Shown here one piece after another: positions 1 through 7,650 of a stretch of 64,000 bases of DNA. Every line of letters starts with the position of its first letter. The first letter of the stretch is position 1. The position numbers were made by a program, and so were the translations under genes. The notes beneath the pieces were generated by a model. That model had not been told where the DNA came from. It made no database searches and saw nothing but the letters and a program-made list of their open reading frames with translations. Source of the stretch: Actinomycetota bacterium (lineage in GTDB: Bacteria > Actinomycetota > Actinomycetes > Propionibacteriales > Nocardioidaceae); the NCBI GenBank assembly GCA_009701885.1, contig WLJH01000005.1, positions 85,195 through 149,194 of the forward strand, read 5' to 3'.

Positions 1-1
1 C

Positions 2-2485
2 CCGGTCTCCTACGCGCCCGGCGAGCGCCCGACCAAGCCCGGCGACCGCACCCCGCCGCAGGACATGGCCGCCGAGCAGTCCGTGCTCGGCTCGATGCTG
101 ATCAGCAAGGACGCCTGCGCCGAGGTCTCCGAGGTGCTGCGCGGCACCGACTACTACCGCCCCACCCACGAGACGATCCACGACGCGATCATCGACCTCT
201 ACGGCCGCAGCGAGCCGGTGGACATGATCACCGTCGCCGCCGAGCTCCAGCGCCGCGGCGAGCTCGAGCGGATCGGCGGCGCGCCCTACCTCCACACGCT
301 CTCGGCCAACGTCCCGATCGCGGCCAACGCCGCCTACTACGCCGAGATCGTCCGGGAGAAGGCGATCCTGCGCCGGCTGGTCGACGCGGGCACGCGCATC
401 GTCCAGATCGGGTACGCCGGGGAGGGCGAGGTCGACGACATCGTCGACCAGGCCCAGGCCGAGGTCTACAAGATCGCCGACAAGCGCGGGGGCGAGGACT
501 ACGCCCCGCTCTCCGACATCATGGACGGCGTCCTCGACGAGATCGAGGCCATCGGCAACCGTGAAGCCGGGCTCTACGGCGTGCCCACCGGCTTCGCCGA
601 CCTCGACGAGCTGACCAACGGCCTGCACTCGGGGCAGATGATCATCGTCGCGGCGCGCCCCGCCATGGGGAAGGCGCTGGCGCTCGACACCCGGCTGCCG
701 ACCCCTACCGGGTGGACGACGATGGGGGAGGTGGAGGTCGGCGATCACCTGATCGATGCGCAGGGTCGCCCCACGCGCGTTGTCGCCGCCACCGAGGTGA
801 TGGTGGGTCGCCCCTGCTACCGAGTCACCTTCTCGGACGGGACCACGATCGTGGCCGACGAGGAGCACCAGTGGCTGACCGAGACGCGAGCCGCGCGGAA
901 GTCGAAGTGGGCCGCGGACAACCAGTACAACCGCTCGCGCCACCAGAACATCCACCCGTCGGTGGTCACTACGCGTGAGATCGCCGAGACCCTGACGGTC
1001 GGGACCGAGGGGCGCGCCAACCACGCTGTGCTGAACGCCCGACCCCTCGAGGCTCCCGAGGCGGACCTTCCGCTGCCGCCTTACGTGCTGGGCGCATGGC
1101 TGGGTGACGGACACTCCGCCAGCGCTCGCATCACCTGCGAGACAGACGAGATCCCGATGCTCATCGAGGGGTTCGGTCTGCTGGTGGAGCCCCACGGCAA
1201 CATGCTCTACAACCTCAGGCTCCCCTCACGGGAGCCCGCGGATGGCGGGACCTGTCCCGACTGCGGAGTGCGTTTCCACGGACAATTTCTCTGCGCGAAC
1301 TGCCGGGCCGACCACGGCTCCGTCCAAAGCCTGCTCCGGTCGATCGGTGTTCTCGGCAACAAGCACATTCCTGCGGCATACCTGCGGGCTTCCGAGTCAC
1401 AGCGTCGAGACCTGCTCGCGGGGCTGATGGACACCGACGGGACCGTGGTGCGCGGCGTGGGCTCCTGCCAGTTCGCCGTCACCAGCAAGCGGCTGGCCGA
1501 CGACGTGCACGAGCTCGTGGTCAGCCTGGGTTACCGGTGTGGGCGCACCACCAAGCAGGTCAAGGGTCGATCAACGGCGTCTTCCACCTGCTACATCCTC
1601 AACTTCTCCACCGTCGACGATGTCTTCCGCCTCCACCGCAAGCATCAGCTGCACAAGGAGGAGCGCCCGACCAGTACTGCTCGCATCGGGCGCCGCTACA
1701 TCACGTCCGTCACCCCGATCGAGAGCGTCCCGGTCAGGTGCGTGCAGGTGGACAACGAGGACCACCTCTACCTCGCCGGCCGATCCATGATCCCCACGCA
1801 CAACTCGACGCTCGCCCTGGACTTCTGTCGGGCGGCCTCCATCCACAACAACCTGGCGAGCGTCTTCTTCAGCCTGGAGATGACGCGCTCGGAGATCACC
1901 ATGCGCCTGCTCTCGGCCGAGGCGAAGGTGCCGCTCAACCACATCCGCAACGGCAACATGGGCGACGAGGACTGGACCAAGCTCGCGCGGAAGATGGGCG
2001 AGGTCTCCAGCGCGCCGATGTTCATCGACGACAGCCCGAACATGACGATGATGGAGATCCGGGCCAAGGCGCGCCGGCTCAAGCAGCGCCACGACCTGAA
2101 GCTGATCGTCATCGACTACCTGCAGCTGATGACCTCGGGCAAGAAGGTCGAATCGCGTCAGCTGGAGGTCTCGGAGTTCTCCCGGCAGATCAAGCTTTTG
2201 GCAAAGGAATTGGGAGTTCCTATTATTGCGCTATCTCAGTTAAATCGCGGTCCTGAACAACGTGGCGATAAACGACCGATGATGAGCGATCTTCGCGAAT
2301 CGGGTTCAATCGAACAAGATGCTGACATGGTTATCCTTTTGCATAGAGATGATGTTTATGAAAAGGAATCCACTCGCCCGGGCGAGGCCGACCTGATCGT
2401 GGCCAAGCACCGCAACGGCCCAACCCGCGACCTCACCGTGGCGTTCCAGGGTCACTACAGCCGCTTCGTCGACATGGCCCACTGA
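2..2485 (+). CDS. dnaB: Replicative DNA helicase DnaB, 5'-truncated by the window, with in-frame intein
   Basis: DnaB is the hexameric ATP-driven helicase that unwinds DNA ahead of the replisome. The reading frame is open to base 2, before the first ATG at 65, so the true start lies outside the window. The N-terminal domain begins around AAEQSVLGSML. The RecA-like domain follows: GVPTGFADLDELTNGLH, Walker A ARPAMGK/STLALDF split by an intein, IVIDYLQLM (Walker B) and SQLNRG...DLRESGSIEQDADMVI near the C-terminus. Without the 377-residue intein the visible part is about 450 residues, normal for DnaB minus a short N-terminus. Codon use changes abruptly between about 2195 and 2374 and then returns to GC-rich. 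The protein can only work after the intein is spliced out, because the ATP-binding loop is interrupted. Confidence 0.97.
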   Translation, partial: PVSYAPGERPTKPGDRTPPQDMAAEQSVLGSMLISKDACAEVSEVLRGTDYYRPTHETIHDAIIDLYGRSEPVDMITVAAELQRRGELERIGGAPYLHTLSANVPIAANAAYYAEIVREKAILRRLVDAGTRIVQIGYAGEGEVDDIVDQAQAEVYKIADKRGGEDYAPLSDIMDGVLDEIEAIGNREAGLYGVPTGFADLDELTNGLHSGQMIIVAARPAMGKALALDTRLPTPTGWTTMGEVEVGDHLIDAQGRPTRVVAATEVMVGRPCYRVTFSDGTTIVADEEHQWLTETRAARKSKWAADNQYNRSRHQNIHPSVVTTREIAETLTVGTEGRANHAVLNARPLEAPEADLPLPPYVLGAWLGDGHSASARITCETDEIPMLIEGFGLLVEPHGNMLYNLRLPSREPADGGTCPDCGVRFHGQFLCANCRADHGSVQSLLRSIGVLGNKHIPAAYLRASESQRRDLLAGLMDTDGTVVRGVGSCQFAVTSKRLADDVHELVVSLGYRCGRTTKQVKGRSTASSTCYILNFSTVDDVFRLHRKHQLHKEERPTSTARIGRRYITSVTPIESVPVRCVQVDNEDHLYLAGRSMIPTHNSTLALDFCRAASIHNNLASVFFSLEMTRSEITMRLLSAEAKVPLNHIRNGNMGDEDWTKLARKMGEVSSAPMFIDDSPNMTMMEIRAKARRLKQRHDLKLIVIDYLQLMTSGKKVESRQLEVSEFSRQIKLLAKELGVPIIALSQLNRGPEQRGDKRPMMSDLRESGSIEQDADMVILLHRDDVYEKESTRPGEADLIVAKHRNGPTRDLTVAFQGHYSRFVDMAH
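674..1804 (+). mobile_element. Class 3 intein with LAGLIDADG homing endonuclease, inserted in DnaB Walker A
   Basis: The insertion lies between Lys of AMGK and Ser of STLAL, so removal restores AMGKSTLALDF. The intein is 377 residues. It starts with Ala (ALALDTRLPTPTGW), not Cys or Ser, and ends IPTHN before Ser+1. It has the class 3 signature: Trp two residues after the block B His (ADEEHQWLT), Cys in block F (VRCVQVDNEDHLYLAG) and Thr in block G (PTHN). Class 3 inteins use the block F Cys as first nucleophile. Endonuclease motifs are VLGAWLGDG (about 1082-1108) and LLAGLMDTDG (about 1411-1440), both with their acidic residue, so homing activity is plausible. A CPDC...CANC zinc-ribbon-like element sits between them (about 1253-1302). 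Confidence 0.93.
2195..2374 (+). other. AT-rich synonymous codon block inside dnaB centred on the second DnaB intein site
   Basis: From about 2195 to 2374 the dnaB frame changes to codons such as TTG, TTA, ATT, GAA, AAA, GAT and AGA. By hand count about 20 of 60 codons end in G or C, while flanking dnaB codons nearly always do. The protein sequence stays canonical. The block covers RESG/SIEQD, the insertion point of the Synechocystis-type DnaB intein, whose junction here is 2305/2306, about 20 bases from the middle of the block. No intein is present at this site. Confidence 0.85.
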
Positions 2486-2516
2486 ACGATTGCCCCGTTG
2501 TCGAGATGCAGGGAAT

Positions 2517-2536
2517 CTTGACAAGTCGCTGTCAAG
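2517..2536 (+). promoter_or_regulatory. Inverted repeat overlapping a -35-like TTGACA upstream of the FRG gene
   Basis: CTTGACA and TGTCAAG form a perfect 7-bp inverted repeat separated by six bases. The left arm contains TTGACA, a consensus -35. A weak -10 would fall near 2541-2546. The position between the dnaB stop and the FRG start suggests a regulated promoter. This is inferred from sequence only. Confidence 0.4.
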
Positions 2537-2612
2537 GTCAGGATCTACCAAGCGGGGCGACTTTGAGAAGGGATCGGCGCTAAGGTCCGTGGGGAGCAAG
2601 GGAGCGTCAGAC

Positions 2613-3380
2613 GTGGATCCGAAGGCGACGATCGACAACGTCGGCCAGTTCGTCCAGGCACTCCGCGACCTCGGCCCTGGGGGCATGACGCGGCCGCTCT
2701 GGTTTCGAGGTCACCGAAACGCTGCCTATCGACTGCAAGCCAGTGCTTTGCGCGGCGACCGATTCCGGGAAAACGAGGTCGCCATGCTGAAGCGCTTCAT
2801 GCAGGATGCGCTACCTCATCTTGCTGAGCCTCCTGCCAACGACTGGGATTGGTTGCTCCTGGCGCAGCACCATGGAGTGCCGACCCGTCTATTGGACTGG
2901 TCCGAGAACGCACTCGTGGCCTTGTTCTTCGCCTGCGAGACTGACGACACCCGGCTGGAAGAGGTGCCCGAACCTGACGGCGACGTGTGGGTCTTGATGC
3001 CTGAAGGTCTCAACCGGCAGGCAGGTACATGGTCATCGAAGCACGTGGAGGACCTCCCGTTTGTCGGGGTCGACAGCAACTTGGATCCGTACAACCCGAT
3101 GGCGGGCACCGCACCTCAGGTACCGCTCCGCCATGTCGCTGTCATCGCATCTCGGAACTTCCCGAGGATCATCAGTCAGTGGGGAACGTTCACGATCACG
3201 GGAGAGGAGACGGCCATCGAGCACCTGCCGGATGCAGCCAAGTTCCTAGCTCGCATCCGGGTTGAGGGCGCGGCCAAGCAGCAGATCCTGGAGGAGTTGA
3301 GATCGCTGGGCGTCGAGGAAAGAACGGTCTACCCCGATCTGCACCGCCTGGGAAGCCGAGTCAGAGAGTTGTTCGCATGA
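2613..3380 (+). CDS. FRG domain-containing protein
   Basis: The FRG domain is named for its conserved Phe-Arg-Gly and is common in phage-defence neighbourhoods; its biochemical function is not settled. Here WFRGHRNAAYRLQASALRG (about residues 29-47) is the name motif, followed by LLLAQHHGVPTRLLDWSEN and ALVALFFAC, the other conserved blocks. The length is 255 residues, usual for a stand-alone FRG protein. I chose GTG at 2613 because AAGGGAG lies about 8 bases upstream and the protein then begins directly with the domain; an ATG at 2490 would add a basic, low-complexity tail. Its stop overlaps the next start (ATGA at 3377), so it is translationally coupled to the DUF262 gene. Base composition is lower in GC than the chromosomal genes around it, as expected for an acquired gene. 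Confidence 0.8.
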   Translation: MDPKATIDNVGQFVQALRDLGPGGMTRPLWFRGHRNAAYRLQASALRGDRFRENEVAMLKRFMQDALPHLAEPPANDWDWLLLAQHHGVPTRLLDWSENALVALFFACETDDTRLEEVPEPDGDVWVLMPEGLNRQAGTWSSKHVEDLPFVGVDSNLDPYNPMAGTAPQVPLRHVAVIASRNFPRIISQWGTFTITGEETAIEHLPDAAKFLARIRVEGAAKQQILEELRSLGVEERTVYPDLHRLGSRVRELFA

Positions 3381-4522
3381 GCCGGTTGGGCATCTCGCGG
3401 CGTGGGTTCCGTGTCGAGCAGCTGATCGGCTGGCAAGACAACTTCCTCCTCGATCCGGTCTATCAGCGTGAGGGCGGAATCTGGACTCGCAGCCGTCAGC
3501 AGCTGTTCATCGACAGCATCCTCAACGGGTTCGACGTTCCGCCGCTTTACCTGCACCAGCTGCGCCCTCCTGAGTTTCGGGATGGGCGCGCTGCCAGTTA
3601 CGCCGTCATCGACGGGCGCCAGCGGTTGGAGGCGCTTGAGGAGTTCGCGTCCGGCCGGCTGCGCCTGGATGACGACTTCCGCTTGCTGGAGGACGTGGAG
3701 GATAGTCAAGCGGTTCTGTTGGAGGACTTCGCCGGAGGACGCGGTCGATTCGGCGGACTCACCCTTGGTGAGCTCCGCGCGGAAGCGCCGTCTCTTGCGT
3801 ACCGCTTTTTGGACTACGAAATCCCGGTCACGGTGGTCGACACGGAGGATCCGGAACTCATCGAAGAACTGTTCTTCCGGCTTAACGAGGGTGTCCCTCT
3901 CAACCCAGCTGAGAAGAGAACCCGAGGCGAGCTTTTGCGATCCCACGTCATACCGCTCGTTCGCAACGACGACTTGTTCCGTTGCGCCGGGTTCAGGAAC
4001 GTGCGTCGCAAGCACGAAGACCTTCTCCTGCGGCTCCTCTTCGTCAAGTCGCGTCAGGGCACGATTCACAACGTGCCGGACATGAAGCGAACGCTGATCG
4101 ACCAGTTCGCGTCTTCCTTCAGACCGGACTTCGGCGAATCGTTCAGCGACTCGGAGCGGCAGAACGTGCAACGAACCCTGGCTGCCTTGGTTGACGCCGT
4201 TAGGCCGACCCTCGAGGCGATGAACGAGATCTTCGAAGAGGGTGATCCACTTCTGCGTCAGCAGTCCACCTTCTTCATCTACTACCTCGTGATCGAAGAC
4301 TTCCTGCGAACCGGTGAAGCACTGCCGGCTCGTGCCGACTTCGTGAGGTTCGGAGAGGAGTTGGGGACGTTGCAGGGGCGCGATGAAGAGCAACTGACGG
4401 CCGATCAGCGGGAAGCGTTGGAGTACGCCGCCCCACTACGCGAGACGACAACAGGGTCCTACACGCAAGAGAAGGCGCAGATCCTGCTGCGGTACTTGCG
4501 GGGGGAGTTGTCCGTCGTCTGA
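3377..4522 (+). CDS. DUF262 domain-containing protein (GmrSD/ParB-like N-terminal fold)
   Basis: DUF262 is the ParB-like nucleotide-binding domain found in GmrS-type and other modification-dependent restriction and defence proteins. Visible features are LLDPVYQREGGIWTRSRQQ (residues 25-43), FIDSILNGFDVPPLYLHQL, and YAVIDGRQRLEALEEF (about 75-90), where DGRQR corresponds to the usual DGQQR. FFRLNEGVPLNPAEKRTRGE further on is the typical second conserved block. The length of 381 residues is a DUF262 domain plus a helical C-terminal part; no HNH (DUF1524) domain is visible, so it lacks the nuclease half of GmrSD. ATG overlaps the FRG stop. The pair converges on hsdR with only about 19 bases between, so it is probably part of the same defence island. 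Function is inferred from family and context. Confidence 0.85.
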   Translation: MSRLGISRRGFRVEQLIGWQDNFLLDPVYQREGGIWTRSRQQLFIDSILNGFDVPPLYLHQLRPPEFRDGRAASYAVIDGRQRLEALEEFASGRLRLDDDFRLLEDVEDSQAVLLEDFAGGRGRFGGLTLGELRAEAPSLAYRFLDYEIPVTVVDTEDPELIEELFFRLNEGVPLNPAEKRTRGELLRSHVIPLVRNDDLFRCAGFRNVRRKHEDLLLRLLFVKSRQGTIHNVPDMKRTLIDQFASSFRPDFGESFSDSERQNVQRTLAALVDAVRPTLEAMNEIFEEGDPLLRQQSTFFIYYLVIEDFLRTGEALPARADFVRFGEELGTLQGRDEEQLTADQREALEYAAPLRETTTGSYTQEKAQILLRYLRGELSVV

Positions 4523-4541
4523 CGTGCGCCGCGGTCCCGCT

Positions 4542-7500
4542 TCAGGTGATCTCGGCCTTGAGGTTCTCGTGCACCAACTCGCCCAGGAGCTTCACCAGCT
4601 GGACCTTCACCCGGTCGTCCGTGAAGAAGTAGTCAGCCATCTTGTGGTGGCTCGTCTGGTTCCCGAGGACCGCCTCGGTGACGGCGTCCGAGAGGTCGGG
4701 CGACTCGACGAACTGCTTGCGGGTGTTGGCGCCCGCCTGGGCGCGGATGGTGTCGTCGTCCATCAGGACAGTGACGAGACCTTCGACCCACGACTGTTGC
4801 TCGGCAGGAGTGAAGTCCTCGCCTGAGAACAGGTCGTTGATCTTCGCCAGCACCTCGGCCAGCCGCACCATCCGCGGGTCGCGCGCGGCGCCGGTCCCGG
4901 TGGCGGACACCGGACGCAGAGCGACAGGTTCGCCGCCGTCGAGGTCGAGAGCGTGGTCGCCGGAGCGAGCCTGCTTGATGTGGGTGAGCTCGACGGTGGA
5001 GAAGTCGACGGCCTCGGCGCCCAGGCGTCCGGTCAGCCGGCCAGCGAGGAGGCGAAGGAAGAGGGAGCGCCTCTCCAGGTCGGTGTCGGCGTAGTTCACG
5101 ATCTGGGAGAGGAAGTCGTAGAGCCGGACGAAGGTCCCGACGTCCTTGCGGAACAGGTCGAGCTCATCGACGGTGGCTGCGTCGCCGTCGGTGACGGCGG
5201 CGGCGTAGCGGCTGTTGAACCGGTCGGCGGCGGACTTGAGCGGGGCCGAGATCGCGCCGTGCCTGCCGGCCAGGTAGGCGTTCACGAACGCGTCGACCTC
5301 GGCGTCGGTGTAGATCCCCGCCGCGTCGAGCTTGGCCTGGAGGTCGTGCACGATGTCGGGGTCGGTCGCTCCCTCGATCGTTGCCTCGCGGTAGTAGGGC
5401 TTGAACGAGCCGAGGATCTCCGCGGGGTCGTTGACGAAGTCCAAGACGTAGGTCGTGTCCTTGCCACCCGCGGGGTAGGTCCGGTTGAGCCGGGAGAGCG
5501 TCTGCACGGCCGTGACCCCGGAGAGTCGCTTGTCGACGTACATCGCGCTCAACAGCGGCTGGTCGAAGCCGGTCTGGTACTTGTTGGCGACGATCAGGAT
5601 CTGGAAGTCGTCGGTGCCGAACGCGACCGGGAGGGTCCGCCCCCGCAGCCCGGAGTTGAGGCTGGCCTCGGTGTACGGCGGCTCCGCGCCGGCGAACGCA
5701 ACACCGTCGACGGTGATCGAGCCCGAGAACGCGACCAGCGTGGCGAGCCGGTAGCCGCGCTTGGCGATGTAGGCATCGATCGCCTCCTTGTAGCGCACGG
5801 CGTGCTCGCGAGAGCTGGTGACCACCATGGCCTTCGCGTGCCCGTCGAGCAGGTGGCGCACGTTGGCGCGGTAGTGCTCGACGATGATCTGCACCTTCTG
5901 CGCGATGTTCGTCGGGTGCAGGGAGACCCAGCGCATCAGGCCCTTGGTGGCCTCGGACTCGTCGACCAACTTCACCTGCTCCAGATGCTGCTTGGAACGC
6001 TCGGCGATCTGGAAGGCGGTGTTGTACGTCGTGTAGTTGCGCAGGACGTCGAGGATGTAGCCCTCCTCGATCGCCTGCTGCATCGAGTAGACGTGGAACG
6101 GCCGCGGGACGCCATCCGCGTCGGGGCGGCCAAACAGCTCGAGCGTCTTGTTCTTCGGAGTGGCGGTGAAGGCGAAGAACGAGAGGTTGGGTGACTCCGC
6201 CCGCGCCTCCATCTCTGCCGCGAGGATCGCCTCGGTGTCGATCTCGCCGCCGTCGTCGAGGGCTGCGAGCTCCTCAGCTGTGAGTACGGCGCGCAGCTGC
6301 TGCGACGTCCGTCCGGTCTGGGAGGAGTGGGCCTCGTCGGCGATGATCGCGAACCGCTTCCCGGCCAGTCCCGCGTTGTCGCGGATCGCCTGGAGAGCGA
6401 ACGGGAAGGTCTGCATCGTGACGATCACGATGAGCTTGCCGGCGAGGAGTTCGGCGGCGAGGAGACCGGACTTGGATCCGGTGCCGGCGTTGCGGACTTG
6501 GTCGGCGTTGATGGTGGCGACGGTGCCGTCGACGCCCTCGATCTGCTTGATCGCCTTCTGGAGCTGGTCGTCGAGCACGGTGCGGTCGGTGACGACGATG
6601 ACGGTGTCGAAGACCTTCTGGTTGCGCTCGTCGAACAGGGTGGCCAGGCCGTGTGCGGTCCAGGCGATGGAGTTGGTCTTGCCCGAGCCGGCGGAGTGCA
6701 TCGCGAGGTAGCGGTGTCCCGGCCCCTCCTCCGCGACGGTGGAGAGGATGTTGGTGACCAGTTCCCATTGGTGAAAGCGCGGGAACAGCAGCGTGGTCTT
6801 CTTCGACGTCTCACCGGTGATCGGGTCGATGTTGGTGCGGGTCTCGAGGTGGAGCAGCTTTCCGATGATGTGCAGCCAGGAGTCGCGCTGCAGGACCCGC
6901 TCCCACAGGTAGGAGGTCGCGGCGCCGTAGGGGTTGGCCGGGTTGCCCGCAGCCCCGTCATTGCCCATGTTGAAGGGCAGGAAGTGGGTCGCCTTTCCGG
7001 CGAGCCGCGTCGTCATCGCGACCTCGTCGTTGGAGACCGCGAAGTGCACCAGGCATCGGTTGGCGAATCCCAGAAGTGGCTCGCCCTTCGGGTCGCGGTC
7101 AGTGCGATATTGCGCCTTCGCGTGCTCGATCGACTGGGTGTTGTCGGTCTTGAGTTCGAGCGTCGCGACCGGCAGCCCGTTGACGAACAGCACCAGGTCG
7201 ATGGATCCCTTGTGCTCCCCGGAGTAGTAGACCTGCCGCATCACGCGCAGCCGGACGGCGCTGTACCGTTCCATCGCGGCCGCATTGAGCGTGGTGGCCG
7301 GCTCGAACTCGCACATCGAAAACCGCGCTGGCGTCTTCTTGAACCCCTTGCGGAGTACGGCGAGCGTGCCACCGCCCGACTCCAACGGCAGGTCGAGTGT
7401 CTTCACGAGCCGGTCGAGCAGCCGCTCCTTCGCGCGCTCCTGCTCAGCGGGTGACAGCGACGGCTTGACGACCTTCGCCCACTCCTCGGGCTGGGTCACC

Positions 7501-7640
7501 TGGAGCCAGGCGAAGACGTCGGCGGGGAACAGGGCTCGAGTCTTGTCGTACCCATCGCCGGTCGGCGAGTAGAGCCAGCCGTTGGCGGCCAGGTGGGCGC
7601 AGATCTCGTCCTCGAAGGCTCGCTCGTGCTCGACACTCAC
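4542..7640 (-). CDS. hsdR: Type I restriction endonuclease subunit R
   Basis: HsdR is the motor and nuclease subunit of the type I R2M2S complex; it translocates DNA and cuts far from the recognition site. The protein has about 1032 residues. An N-terminal PD-(D/E)XK nuclease is seen at GSIDLVLFVNGLPVATLELK (about residues 145-163; Asp and ELK). SF2 helicase motifs follow: HSAGSGKTNS (Walker A, about 310), IIADEAHSSQTG (DEAH, about 430), FAFTATPKNK (motif III) and QTLSRLNRTYPAG (motif VI, about 715). I prefer GTG at 7640, giving VSVEHERAFEDEI, because this is the normal HsdR N-terminus; the frame stays open upstream into the neighbouring gene. It is the last gene of the hsdM-hsdS-nuclease-hsdR operon, 10 bases after the previous stop. 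Confidence 0.95.
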   Translation of the reverse strand: MSVEHERAFEDEICAHLAANGWLYSPTGDGYDKTRALFPADVFAWLQVTQPEEWAKVVKPSLSPAEQERAKERLLDRLVKTLDLPLESGGGTLAVLRKGFKKTPARFSMCEFEPATTLNAAAMERYSAVRLRVMRQVYYSGEHKGSIDLVLFVNGLPVATLELKTDNTQSIEHAKAQYRTDRDPKGEPLLGFANRCLVHFAVSNDEVAMTTRLAGKATHFLPFNMGNDGAAGNPANPYGAATSYLWERVLQRDSWLHIIGKLLHLETRTNIDPITGETSKKTTLLFPRFHQWELVTNILSTVAEEGPGHRYLAMHSAGSGKTNSIAWTAHGLATLFDERNQKVFDTVIVVTDRTVLDDQLQKAIKQIEGVDGTVATINADQVRNAGTGSKSGLLAAELLAGKLIVIVTMQTFPFALQAIRDNAGLAGKRFAIIADEAHSSQTGRTSQQLRAVLTAEELAALDDGGEIDTEAILAAEMEARAESPNLSFFAFTATPKNKTLELFGRPDADGVPRPFHVYSMQQAIEEGYILDVLRNYTTYNTAFQIAERSKQHLEQVKLVDESEATKGLMRWVSLHPTNIAQKVQIIVEHYRANVRHLLDGHAKAMVVTSSREHAVRYKEAIDAYIAKRGYRLATLVAFSGSITVDGVAFAGAEPPYTEASLNSGLRGRTLPVAFGTDDFQILIVANKYQTGFDQPLLSAMYVDKRLSGVTAVQTLSRLNRTYPAGGKDTTYVLDFVNDPAEILGSFKPYYREATIEGATDPDIVHDLQAKLDAAGIYTDAEVDAFVNAYLAGRHGAISAPLKSAADRFNSRYAAAVTDGDAATVDELDLFRKDVGTFVRLYDFLSQIVNYADTDLERRSLFLRLLAGRLTGRLGAEAVDFSTVELTHIKQARSGDHALDLDGGEPVALRPVSATGTGAARDPRMVRLAEVLAKINDLFSGEDFTPAEQQSWVEGLVTVLMDDDTIRAQAGANTRKQFVESPDLSDAVTEAVLGNQTSHHKMADYFFTDDRVKVQLVKLLGELVHENLKAEIT

Positions 7641-7650
7641 ACGCGTCACG

